From assembly GCF_022213955.1 (NCBI RefSeq), contig NZ_JAKNTW010000008.1, positions 62,001-126,000 on the forward strand: a stretch of 64,000 bases of DNA, in the 5' to 3' direction. The notes beneath the pieces are model-generated. The model ran no database searches. It worked only from the letters and a program-made list of their open reading frames with translations, and was not told where the DNA came from. The stretch comes from Dolomitihabitans soli. Lineage in GTDB: Bacteria; Actinomycetota; Actinomycetes; Streptosporangiales; Streptosporangiaceae. This document shows positions 54,588-62,163 of the stretch, in pieces (position 1 is the first letter of the stretch; every line of letters starts with the position of its first letter). The position numbers and the translations under genes were made by a program.

Positions 54588-55483
54588 GTGAAGAGTCCGC
54601 CGAGGTTGGTCAGCGCCCTGCCCATCTCCGACGGGACGATCCACACCTTGTTCGCGTCGCCCTTGGCGATCTCGGGCAGCGTCCGGAGGTACTGGTAGGC
54701 GAGCAGCCGCTGGTCGGGCTTGCCGTCATGGATGGCCTTGAAGACGATCGAGATCGCGTCGGCCTCGCCCTTGGCCCGCATGGTGTGCGCCTCGGCCTCC
54801 GCCTGGGCGCGCAGCACCACCGCCTCGGCCTCGCCGCGCGCCTTCAGCAGGGCCGCCTGCTTCTCACCGTCGGCGGTGAGGATCGCGGCCTCCTTGAGCC
54901 CCTCCGCCTGAAGCACCGCCGCCCGCTTGTCACGTCCCGCCCGCATCTCCTTCTCCATCGACTCCTGGATCGAGGCGGGCGGATCGATGGACTTGAGTTC
55001 CACCCGGTTCACCCTGATGCCCCACTTGCGGGTGGCCTCCTCAAGGTCCGTGCGGAGGGTGGCGTTGATCTCCTCGCGGGAGGCGAGCGTGCGCTCCACG
55101 TCCATGCCGCCCACCACGTTTCGCAGGGTCGTGACGACGAGGTGCTCCACCCCGGCCAGGACGCCGGCGACCTCGTAGGTCGCCGCCTTGGGGTCGGTCA
55201 CCTGGAAGTAGAGGATGGTGTCGATGGAGACGACGAGGTTGTCAGAGGTGATCACCGACTGCGGCGGGAACGACACGACCCGCTCCCGCAGGTCCGTCAG
55301 GTCCTTGATCCGATCGATGAACGGCACGACCAGGTTGAGACCCGGGCCGAGCGTGCGGTGGTAGCGGCCCAGCCGCTCCACGATGCCCGCCGTGGCCTGG
55401 GGGATGATCCTGATCGTGCGGGCCAGCGCGAACCCGGCGATCGCCACCACGACGATGGCGGCGATCAGCTGCTCCATTGCCAT
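54566..55483 (-). CDS. SPFH/band-7 (stomatin-like) membrane protein
   Basis: 305 residues. One N-terminal membrane segment (LIAAIVVVAIAGFALARTI) precedes the band-7 domain (IIPQATAGIVERLGRYHRTL, PGLNLVVPFIDRI, VVSIDTILYFQVTDP, TTLRNVVGGMDVERTLASRE). An Ala/Glu-rich coiled coil follows (AVVLRAQAEAEAHTMRAKGE). QmcA/stomatin relatives organise membrane microdomains and bind proteases. The usual NfeD partner gene is not adjacent. ATG at 55483, with an alternative six bases in. Confidence 0.9.
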   Translation of the reverse strand: MAMEQLIAAIVVVAIAGFALARTIRIIPQATAGIVERLGRYHRTLGPGLNLVVPFIDRIKDLTDLRERVVSFPPQSVITSDNLVVSIDTILYFQVTDPKAATYEVAGVLAGVEHLVVTTLRNVVGGMDVERTLASREEINATLRTDLEEATRKWGIRVNRVELKSIDPPASIQESMEKEMRAGRDKRAAVLQAEGLKEAAILTADGEKQAALLKARGEAEAVVLRAQAEAEAHTMRAKGEADAISIVFKAIHDGKPDQRLLAYQYLRTLPEIAKGDANKVWIVPSEMGRALTNLGGLFTPPEDES

Positions 55484-55576
55484 TCCGGCCCCTATGTCCT
55501 TGACCTGATGTGTCGAAGCTGGCCGAAATGCTATGTGGTTTTCTCTTTACTATCCCGTTAGGGGCGGATGACACGC

Positions 55577-56371
55577 CTACAACTGGTGTGTCCGGGCATA
55601 CCAGCGGCCGTCACTGCCGCGATCGAGGGTGAGGGGGATGTTGAACGTCGTCGAAAGATTGTCGGCCGTCATCACGTAGTCGATCGGCCCCTGCGCCACC
55701 ACCGAACCATGCCGCAGCAGCATCGCGTGGGTGAAGCCGCTCGGCACCTCCTCCACGTGGTGGGTGACCAGCACCATCGTCGGCGCCTTCGGATCGTGCG
55801 CCAGCCCCGACAGACGACGCACCAGATCCTCCCTGCCGCCCAGGTCGAGCCCTGCGGCCGGCTCGTCGAGCAGCAGCAGCTCCGGGTCGGGCATCAGCGC
55901 GCGGGCGATCTGCGCCCGCTTCCGCTCCCCCTCCGACAGGGTGTTGAAGCGCCGCCGGATCAGGTGCGCGCAGCCGAGCTGGTCGATCAGCTCCACCGCC
56001 CGGGTGACATCGCTCGAGTCGTACTCCTCGGTCCACCGCCCCAGCACGGCGTACGACGCGGTGAGCACCAGATCGATGACCTTCTCCTCAGGAGGCACCC
56101 GTTCCGCCAGCGCTGTACTGGCCAACCCGATGCGGGTGCGCAACTCCAGGACGTCGGTCTGCCCGAGCCGCTCCCCGAGGATCTCCGCCACGCCCTCGGT
56201 CGGATACAGCAACGCACCCGCCACCTGCAGCAACGTGGTCTTTCCCGCGCCGTTGGGGCCGATCACCACCCAGCGCTCGTCCGCACCGACAGCCCAGTCG
56301 ACGCCCCGCAACAGGGCGGCACCATCTCTGCGGACCGCGACATCCGCCAGGCGAAGCACCTGACCGCCCAT
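55577..56371 (-). CDS. Stand-alone ABC ATPase (YlmA/ModF-like)
   Basis: 264 residues. It has Walker A GPNGAGKTT, signature LSEGERKRAQ, Walker B LLLLDEPAAGLD and switch LVTHHVEEVP. No permease or binding-protein gene adjoins it, so it either serves a distant transporter or has a non-transport role. It ends 93 bp before the SPFH start; this short interval is AT-rich and likely holds the SPFH promoter. Confidence 0.87.
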   Translation of the reverse strand: MGGQVLRLADVAVRRDGAALLRGVDWAVGADERWVVIGPNGAGKTTLLQVAGALLYPTEGVAEILGERLGQTDVLELRTRIGLASTALAERVPPEEKVIDLVLTASYAVLGRWTEEYDSSDVTRAVELIDQLGCAHLIRRRFNTLSEGERKRAQIARALMPDPELLLLDEPAAGLDLGGREDLVRRLSGLAHDPKAPTMVLVTHHVEEVPSGFTHAMLLRHGSVVAQGPIDYVMTADNLSTTFNIPLTLDRGSDGRWYARTHQL

Positions 56372-56437
56372 CCCTGATCACCCCTCACATGTTGCTCAGC
56401 TAAAACCTATTGCAGCTTGACCGCATATCGTGGATCG

Positions 56438-57478
56438 GTGCACGTTGATTCACCGATCTCGACGGTGCTGGTCTGCTGGGGCAACGCCTGGCTCACCGGC
56501 CATGTCGGCCTCGACGAGGCCGCCGACCACATCGAGCGTACGGCGGGCCCCGCCGTCATCGCCCTTCCCCCCTCCCTCGACCTCTTTTCGGGCCCCGCCT
56601 CGGGCTCGGACCTCGGCGCCGCCGATCCCGGATCTGGTCCCGGTCCCGGGTCTGGTCCCGGGTCTGGTCCCGGGTCTGGTGCTGGTCCTGGTGCTGGTGC
56701 TGGTCCTGGTGCTGGTCCCGGGTCTGGTTCTGGTTCTGGTTTCGACATTTCTGGTCTCGACACCGGCCTGGGCTCCGACCTGGGCTCCTCTCTGGGCCCC
56801 GACCTGGGCCACGACCTGGGCGCCGGCCTCGGGTCCGGTTCGTCCGGCTCCGGGTTCGGGCTGGGTGCGGACGCCGGCTCCGGGGTGACGGAGGAGATGC
56901 CGCTGCGGCGGTTCCTGGCCGACCTGAGGGTGGAAGGTCTGCGGGCGCTCAGGCTTGCGCTGCCCACGGCCGGCGACCCGCTGGGGCTCACCGGACCGCC
57001 CTCCTTCAACTCCGCCGCCATCGACGCCGGTGAGGCCGCGATAGCCGTGCTTCCCGGCCGGTGCATCGGCCTCATCCCTGCCCCCGACCGGCGTGGCTCC
57101 TCCTACGTCGGCACCCGGTGGACGGCGCTGCGGACCGCGGAGGCCACCCCCGACCTCCCCTCCCTCGCCGAGGCCGAACACGAGCTCACCTCCGCGATGC
57201 GCTCCGCCACCGACGCCCTGATGTCCATCGACGGGCCCCGCCCCGCCCACCCTGGCTCGGCGATCGCCACCGTCGACGGCGCCCTCGCCCCCGGCTACCC
57301 CGGCCGCGCCCACCGCGTGGCCGTGCTCTCCGCCCGCCTCGCCTCCGTACTCCGCCTCACCGACGACCGCGGTCTGACCTCCGCCCAGATCACCGCCCGC
57401 AGCCAGGCCCTCCGCGACCTCGACCGCGCCGTCCGCCGCGCCCGCGTCGCCGCGCACCACGCGATCATCAGCCCATAA
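56438..57478 (+). CDS. Protein with Gly/Ser/Pro/Ala repeat linker, unknown function
   Basis: 346 residues. An N-terminal domain (about 1-60: STVLVCWGNAWLTGHVGLDE, ADHIERTAGPAVIALPPSLD) is followed by a linker of about 85 residues made of GSGPGSG-type and GLGSDLG-type repeats, then a C-terminal domain (RRFLADLRVEGLRALRLALP, GRCIGLIPAPDRRG, TRWTALRTAEATPDLPSLAE). The outer parts look like conserved actinobacterial sequence, but I do not recognise the family. A GTG at 56438 is used; a TTG at 56417 would add 7 residues. Confidence 0.6.
   Translation: MHVDSPISTVLVCWGNAWLTGHVGLDEAADHIERTAGPAVIALPPSLDLFSGPASGSDLGAADPGSGPGPGSGPGSGPGSGAGPGAGAGPGAGPGSGSGSGFDISGLDTGLGSDLGSSLGPDLGHDLGAGLGSGSSGSGFGLGADAGSGVTEEMPLRRFLADLRVEGLRALRLALPTAGDPLGLTGPPSFNSAAIDAGEAAIAVLPGRCIGLIPAPDRRGSSYVGTRWTALRTAEATPDLPSLAEAEHELTSAMRSATDALMSIDGPRPAHPGSAIATVDGALAPGYPGRAHRVAVLSARLASVLRLTDDRGLTSAQITARSQALRDLDRAVRRARVAAHHAIISP
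56632..56745 (+). repeat. Hexanucleotide-like tandem repeats inside the linker
   Basis: Repeated GGTCCCGGGTCT, GGTGCTGGTCCT and GGTTCT units encode the GSGPG / GAGAGPG stretch. Low-complexity, in-frame units prone to slippage, so length should vary between strains. Confidence 0.85.
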
Positions 57479-57488
57479 TCGAAGCTGT

Positions 57489-57558
57489 TCGTACGGCAAG
57501 CCCGCTCCAGACCCCCGCCGTAGGCGGCTGTCGTACGGCAAGCCCGCTCCAGACCCCC
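57489..57558. repeat. 28-bp direct repeat pair downstream of a gene end
   Basis: TCGTACGGCAAGCCCGCTCC plus 8 further bases, identical at 57489-57516 and 57531-57558, 10 bp after the stop of the Gly-repeat protein gene. Same type of position as the other tail duplications. Confidence 0.85.
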
Positions 57559-57696
57559 TCGCCGTAAGTGGCGAGGGCCGGTGGGGTCAACGCTTCTCAG
57601 GTGTGGGTGCCGGCCGCCGTTTCGGCTCGCCCGCCGGCCGTCTCCGCTGGTTCTCAGTCCCTGGCGGCCTGGAGGCGATGGTGGTCGGCGCCGTTA

Positions 57697-57744
57697 TAAG
57701 GAATAACCCCGGAGTTCCTGCAGGAACTCCGGGGTTATTCCTTA
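57697..57744. terminator. 48-bp perfect palindrome, probable bidirectional terminator
   Basis: Arm TAAGGAATAACCCCGGAGTT plus CCTG meets its exact complement at 57720/57721 with no loop. Located between two convergent genes. The A/T-rich outer ends give a T-rich end to the hairpin on either strand. Confidence 0.75.
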
Positions 57745-57815
57745 GTACTACGTCTTCAGTTTCGGTATTCACGACTCGTGAAGATCACGAACCGCAATCG
57801 TGATCTACCTCAGAG

Positions 57816-58747
57816 CTACCTTGGGGCTGGGGCCACGTTCGGGAGAGGACCCTGGTTAAGGCGGGTCACCCGCTCCGGGATGATGCGGGGAACGTGCCGC
57901 AGCAGCCTCGCCGCGAGTATCGCGGCGACCAGCAGCACCGCCGCCCCGATCATCGCGGTGACGTGCACGCCGGATACGTAGGCCGCGTTCGCTGCTTCGA
58001 TCAGCCGCGCGCCGGTCTCCTGCGGCAGGTCGGCCGCCGCGGCCGCGGCGCCGCCGAGGGTGTCGCGGGCGGCGTCGGCCGTGTCCGGTGCCAGGCCGGC
58101 GGGCATGGTGTCGGTGAGTTCCGCCCGGTACACCGCCACACCGACGCTTCCGAGGACCGCCATTCCCAGGGCACCGCCGAACTCGGTGCCGGTCTCTGAC
58201 AGCGCCGAGGCGCTGCCCGCCCGCTCCGCCGGCGCACTGGCCACCACCAGGTCCGTGGCGAGCGCGACAACCGCGCCGACACCCGCGGCCATGGCCAGGC
58301 TGCCGATCACCAGGATCGCCAGGCCCCCGTCCACGCGCACCCCGGTGATCAGTGCGAGCCCGCCGGCCGCGAGAACCAGCGCGCCAGGGTCGACGGTGCG
58401 AGGGTGGCGCCGCCGACGCCCAGCAGCGCCCGTGCCGCGATCAGCATCGGAGCGCTCGTCGAGTAGGCGGCGACGATCGAGGCGACCCCGAACGCCGCCG
58501 CCCCTATGAGCAGTAGCCGCCGGCGCCCGATCCGATCGCCCAGGGCACCCATCGTGATCAGCAGCCCGGCGAGCAGGAACCCGTACACATCGGCGATCCA
58601 CAGCTGCTGCGCGCTCGTCGGTTCGAGGTCGGCGGCCAGGAACGGCAGAGCGAAGAACAGCACCGACATGTCCATCGACACGAGCATGCCGGGCAGCAGC
58701 AGAATCGCGAGACCCAGCCACTGCCTCGGCCCGGCGGCAGCACTCAC
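57816..58747 (-). pseudogene. MFS drug exporter (DHA2 type) with internal deletion and frameshift
   Basis: The N-terminal part (from GTG 58747: PRQWLGLAILLLPGMLVSMD, QQLWIADVYGFLLAGLLITM, GALGDRIGRRRLLL, ARALLGVGGATLAPSTLA) is a clean QacA/LfrA-type start. At about 58375-58390 it jumps, out of frame, to the C-terminal part (VLAAGGLALITG, LATDLVVASAPAERAGSASA, LSETGTEFGGALGMAVLGS). Some 200 or more residues that should lie between are missing. Start overlaps the C45 peptidase stop (GTGA), so the pair was an operon. Export function is lost. Confidence 0.8.
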
Positions 58748-59892
58748 CTGGTGGCCCCGAAGGTGACCTCGGCGGAGTAGCGGGCCGTGCCGTACTCGCC
58801 GTCGCCCAAGTAGAAGCGGGTGGTCATGGTGCGGTCGGCGACGTCGAACACGCTCCGCCACATGGTCCGCCACGGTTCCTCGGGCACGGCCCGCATCGCC
58901 ACCGCGTCAAGGGTGTCCCGTAGCGTGTGGGCGGACAGTTGCCCGGTGGTGTGCTTGGCGAGTGTGCGGGCGCGGGCGTAGGTGTGGAACGACTGCTCGG
59001 TGTCCGGCGGCAGGTCGTCGACATCGGGGTAGGCGTGCAGCAGGTGGTTGGTGGCGCACAGCGCGCCGCCGGCCGCAGTCAGGATGTGCTCGGTGTCGGC
59101 GCGGCCTCGCTCCCACACGAACGCCTTGCCCGAGGCATCGGCGACGAGATAGTGGCACGGTACGCCCTGGTTGTAGTGCTTGGCGCCGAGCAGTGCCTGC
59201 TTGGCCTGTTCGACGTTCTCGCACGTGTCGAGCAGGAAGCGGGGGACCTGCGTGACGTTGAGCCCGACCTGAGGACCGATCGGCATGGTGGGCGGTTCGT
59301 TGTCCGCGACCTCCGCGAGCAGCAGGACGACAGACAGCCCGGCCTCGTTGATGCCCTCGGTGCACCCGTCCAGCTCCGACATCGTGAGAGCCGTCGAGGC
59401 GAGCCCGTCGTCGGGGTACATCGTGACCACGTAGGGACGCGATGCCATGGGCAGCCCGCCGGCCGCCGCTGGGTCGCCACCTGTGGCCATGGCCACGAGG
59501 GCCTGCTCGCTGAGCGTGAAGAGGTCGTAGTTGCGGGCCACCCGGCCACGACCGTCGGCGGCCATCTCCGGCGGGCACCACACCGCCGAGCAGCCGGAAC
59601 CCGACGGCAGTGTGGGCATTCCGTCGAGACAGAGCCTGTCGTCATCCGGGTCGACCCCGAGCGCCCTGGCCGCCCCCGATATGCGCGCATACTGCTGCGG
59701 CCAGTTGCGCTCGAACCACGTCCAGCGCGCCCGGTTGATCACGGGGTCGATCTTGGTGGGCACCCATCCGGCGCCGTCGCGGGCCTCCTCGGCCAGCACC
59801 GCGCCGATCGACGTGTGGTCACCCCGGACGACCAGGTGCCGAACGGTCATGAAGTCGTCGCGGCCACCGGCCACGATGGAAAGTTCGTTCAT
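58744..59892 (-). CDS. C45 peptidase/acyl-CoA:6-aminopenicillanate acyltransferase-family Ntn hydrolase
   Basis: 382 residues. LPSGSGCSAVW contains the candidate nucleophile Cys that becomes N-terminal after self-cleavage, followed by RVARNYDLF and TEGINEAGLSVVLLLAEV, VTQVPRFLLDTCENVEQAKQ, typical of the C45/penicillin acyltransferase-like family. Actual substrates in this family vary (amides, peptides, beta-lactams). ATG 59892 chosen because family-like sequence starts there; ribosome binding site weak. Coupled to the broken exporter downstream. Confidence 0.8.
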   Translation of the reverse strand: MNELSIVAGGRDDFMTVRHLVVRGDHTSIGAVLAEEARDGAGWVPTKIDPVINRARWTWFERNWPQQYARISGAARALGVDPDDDRLCLDGMPTLPSGSGCSAVWCPPEMAADGRGRVARNYDLFTLSEQALVAMATGGDPAAAGGLPMASRPYVVTMYPDDGLASTALTMSELDGCTEGINEAGLSVVLLLAEVADNEPPTMPIGPQVGLNVTQVPRFLLDTCENVEQAKQALLGAKHYNQGVPCHYLVADASGKAFVWERGRADTEHILTAAGGALCATNHLLHAYPDVDDLPPDTEQSFHTYARARTLAKHTTGQLSAHTLRDTLDAVAMRAVPEEPWRTMWRSVFDVADRTMTTRFYLGDGEYGTARYSAEVTFGATR

Positions 59893-59906
59893 GGCCGCAA
59901 TGCTGC

Positions 59907-60032
59907 TCAGGGGTGCTGACCGGTCACGCACCAACCGCTGACGGTGTCCCCCGGCAGGTCGTCAGCGGCGGTGCGCAGGTCCCGCGGGACACCGGCCGCT
60001 GCGAGTGCGTCGCCGAGATCATCGAGAGTGAG
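59907..60032 (-). pseudogene. Short gene fragment upstream of the C45 peptidase
   Basis: A minus-strand frame reads LDDLGDALAAAGVPRDLRTA, then ADDLPGDTVSGWCVTG and a stop 15 bp before the C45 start. It looks like the C-terminal end of a protein, but an in-frame stop at 60033 cuts it to about 41 codons. Nothing else gene-like was seen between 59893 and 60216. Confidence 0.3.
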
Positions 60033-60216
60033 TCAGAGCCCGTTCTCGCGTCGCTTGGCACTGAGCGCCATCGCAGCGCTGGAATTGGTGTGCGGTATCC
60101 CGTGAGTTCCTCTGAGCTTGTTCGACCTCTTTAGCCGCAGGACCTAGTGCCGGCCCGCGTTGATCCTACGGGGGGTCGCTGGGCGGACGAAGGCGTGATA
60201 TTTCAACCGCCGACGG

Positions 60217-61155
60217 TCACTTGCTGTCCAGCCGCCCCAGCGCGTGGGCCTCGGCGAGGACGGACCGGGCCATCTGCCAGTCGGTGTGGTCGATGCCGGT
60301 GATGTGGCGTAGGTAGGCGAGGGTGACCTGCTGGACGAGGGCGACGCGGCTGGGGTCCTCGTCGGTGGTCTCTGCTGCCCGGTAGCCGGAGATGCCGCCA
60401 AGGAAGTGCTCGCCGCCGTAGACGGTGAGCAGGCTCTTGTTACCGCGGCTGAGGGTGTAGGGGTCGCTTGTCCAGGCGGGTCCTCGGGTGGTGAGCGGGA
60501 GATCGTCCTTGTCGCCGGCGACCACCAGTCCGGGGGCGGTGATGTGAGAGAAGTCCTGGTCGCGGAGCCAGGGAAGGTTCTCGTGGGCGAAAGGGGTCAG
60601 TTCGTCGCCGCCCTTGCCGGCCGTGGCCAGTTGGATGCCGGCCATGACCCGGGAGTCGGACAGGTCATCGGCGGTGCCGGTCTGGGGGTCGGTGACGCGC
60701 AGACCTACCAGGATGCCCGCGGTCTGGCCTCCGAAGGAGTGGCCCGCTGCGACGATGCGGCTGTGGTCGACCCGGCCGGACAGGCCGGGCACGGATGCCT
60801 CCAGCGGCTTGAGCTCATCCAGGATGCGCTTCATGTCCTGCACGCGGTAGCGCCACAGGTGGGGCCTGCGGGAGTCGTCCGCGGCGATGGCGACCCGCTT
60901 GGAGTCGAGATGCGTGGCTTGGATCACCACGAAGCCATGAGAGGCCCAGTGGTCGACCAGCGGCGCGTAGCCGTCCAGGTCGGACCCGAATCCGTGTGCG
61001 AAGAGCACGATCGGCAGGCGTGTGCCAGTGAGCGGTGCGGAAACGCGTACGTGCAGGTCCTGGCCGCGCTGGGGGGCGGGCAGCACGATCGGCTTGACCG
61101 TCACGGTCGGGGTGGGAGCGGGGCCGGTGAGGCCGGTCGCCTGGTGGGTGGTCAC
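60217..61155 (-). CDS. Alpha/beta hydrolase (chlorophyllase/PET-hydrolase-like fold)
   Basis: 312 residues. The oxyanion region is IVLFAHGFGSDLDGYAPLVD, and the nucleophile elbow AGHSFGGQ carries the catalytic Ser. The Asp lies in LVVAGDKDDLP and the His in YGGEHFLGG. No signal peptide, so an intracellular esterase of unknown substrate. GTG start with an AAAGAAG upstream. It is divergent from a MerR regulator, with a 16-bp operator palindrome and a MerR-type 19-bp promoter spacer on its side. Confidence 0.87.
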   Translation of the reverse strand: MTTHQATGLTGPAPTPTVTVKPIVLPAPQRGQDLHVRVSAPLTGTRLPIVLFAHGFGSDLDGYAPLVDHWASHGFVVIQATHLDSKRVAIAADDSRRPHLWRYRVQDMKRILDELKPLEASVPGLSGRVDHSRIVAAGHSFGGQTAGILVGLRVTDPQTGTADDLSDSRVMAGIQLATAGKGGDELTPFAHENLPWLRDQDFSHITAPGLVVAGDKDDLPLTTRGPAWTSDPYTLSRGNKSLLTVYGGEHFLGGISGYRAAETTDEDPSRVALVQQVTLAYLRHITGIDHTDWQMARSVLAEAHALGRLDSK

Positions 61156-61266
61156 GTGCGTGCTTCTTTCCGATGTGGTGCGGGTGGCGGGTCAGGTGAT
61201 CTTGAGGTTGAGGATGCGTCCGGCGTTGATCCATGACGCATCGGGCGAAAAGCCCCGGGGTCATGT

Positions 61267-61297
61267 CAGCTACGCTAAAACTTGACGTCGACGTCAA
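61267..61297 (-). promoter_or_regulatory. MerR-type promoter and operator
   Basis: TTGACGTCGACGTCAA (61282-61297) is a perfect 16-bp palindrome. Read leftward it supplies -35 TTGACG, then a 19-bp spacer and -10 TAGCTG (61267-61272), the long spacing used by MerR-activated promoters. It points at the alpha/beta hydrolase gene. Confidence 0.55.
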
Positions 61298-61335
61298 AGG
61301 CAAGTCGTTGTGGCGTAGATCACATGGAGCTCGGA

Positions 61336-61728
61336 ATGCGCATTGGGGAACTCGCCCGCCGCACAGGCGTCAGCACCCGGGCCCTGCGGTACTACGAGGA
61401 GCAGAACCTTCTCACGGCCGAGCGCAGCAACACCGGCCAGCGCCACTACCCCGAAACCGCGGTAGCCCGGATTCTCCTGGTCCGAGAGCTGTTCACCGCT
61501 GGCCTGTCGAGCAAGACCATCGCCGAGCTCACGCCATGCGTCATCGACGGCAAGGCCACACCCGAACTCCTCGACCGCCTGGCTGTGGAGCGCGGTCACA
61601 TCGACCAGCACATCGTCGATCTCACGCACACCCGAGACAGGCTCGACTCGGTCATCGCCAGCGCCTCCGCATCCATGGACACCGGTACCCCCTGCCAGCC
61701 CGGCCCGGCATCGACCGCTCCGGCGTAG
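61336..61728 (+). CDS. MerR-family transcriptional regulator
   Basis: 130 residues. The N-terminal winged helix MRIGELARRTGVSTRALRYY, EEQNLLTAERSNTGQRHYPE is followed by a dimerisation helix (LAVERGHIDQHIVDLTHTRD) and a short C-terminal tail. No cysteine pair for metal binding is seen, so probably a ligand or stress sensor rather than a metal sensor. GGAG six bases upstream favours the ATG at 61336 over 61324. Divergent from the hydrolase it probably controls. Confidence 0.87.
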   Translation: MRIGELARRTGVSTRALRYYEEQNLLTAERSNTGQRHYPETAVARILLVRELFTAGLSSKTIAELTPCVIDGKATPELLDRLAVERGHIDQHIVDLTHTRDRLDSVIASASASMDTGTPCQPGPASTAPA

Positions 61729-61738
61729 GTCAGCGACG

Positions 61739-62110
61739 CTACCCTCCGTGGTGATCAAGAAGCTCGGGAAGATGGGGGATGACGTCGTCCAGTCCGTTCG
61801 CGGTGCTCTGGAACAGAGGGCGCCACGGCCTTCGAGGGGCACCGAGAACCTCTGCGTGCCGCTGCGGCACAACTCCTTGGCGATGCGCTCGCCGTCGGCG
61901 TACTCGCGCAGCCGATCCTCGCCCAGGTCGCGCCCGGATAAACGAGCCCCGCCGCGCCTGCTCGGCGTAGTAGCGGTCGATCAGCGGATCCTTGAACCGC
62001 CCCGCACGCGCCCGCGGCGGGGTGCAGGACGCCGGGGTGAGGTCCACGCCATCCTCGATGTCGACCCCGGCCTCGCGCAGCAACTCGTGAACGGTGACGC
62101 CCCTGCCCTG
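61739..62110 (-). pseudogene. Degenerate gene of unknown family
   Basis: Minus-strand coding-like sequence is split over two frames. First part: GVTVHELLREAGVDIEDGVD, LTPASCTPPRARAGRFKDPL, IDRYYAEQARR. After a shift at about 61935-61945 it continues as GRDLGEDRLREYADGERIAK, ELCRSGTQRFSVPLEGR. Both parts have natural-looking composition, no single frame covers them, and no start or family could be assigned. Confidence 0.4.
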
Positions 62111-62163
62111 GGCGGGTGGGGGCGGAGCGGGGTCAGGAAGGTCGGCGGGGCGGAGCGGGGCGG

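Noticed and set aside
56632-56745. Gly/Ser/Pro repeats considered as evidence of a PE/PPE or collagen-like protein
   Set aside because: No PE/PPE motif and no strict Gly-X-Y periodicity across the stretch; it is a linker between two other domains.
57697-57744. 48-bp palindrome considered as an inverted-repeat pair of an insertion sequence
   Set aside because: There is nothing between the arms and no target duplication; a terminator or short palindromic sequence fits better.
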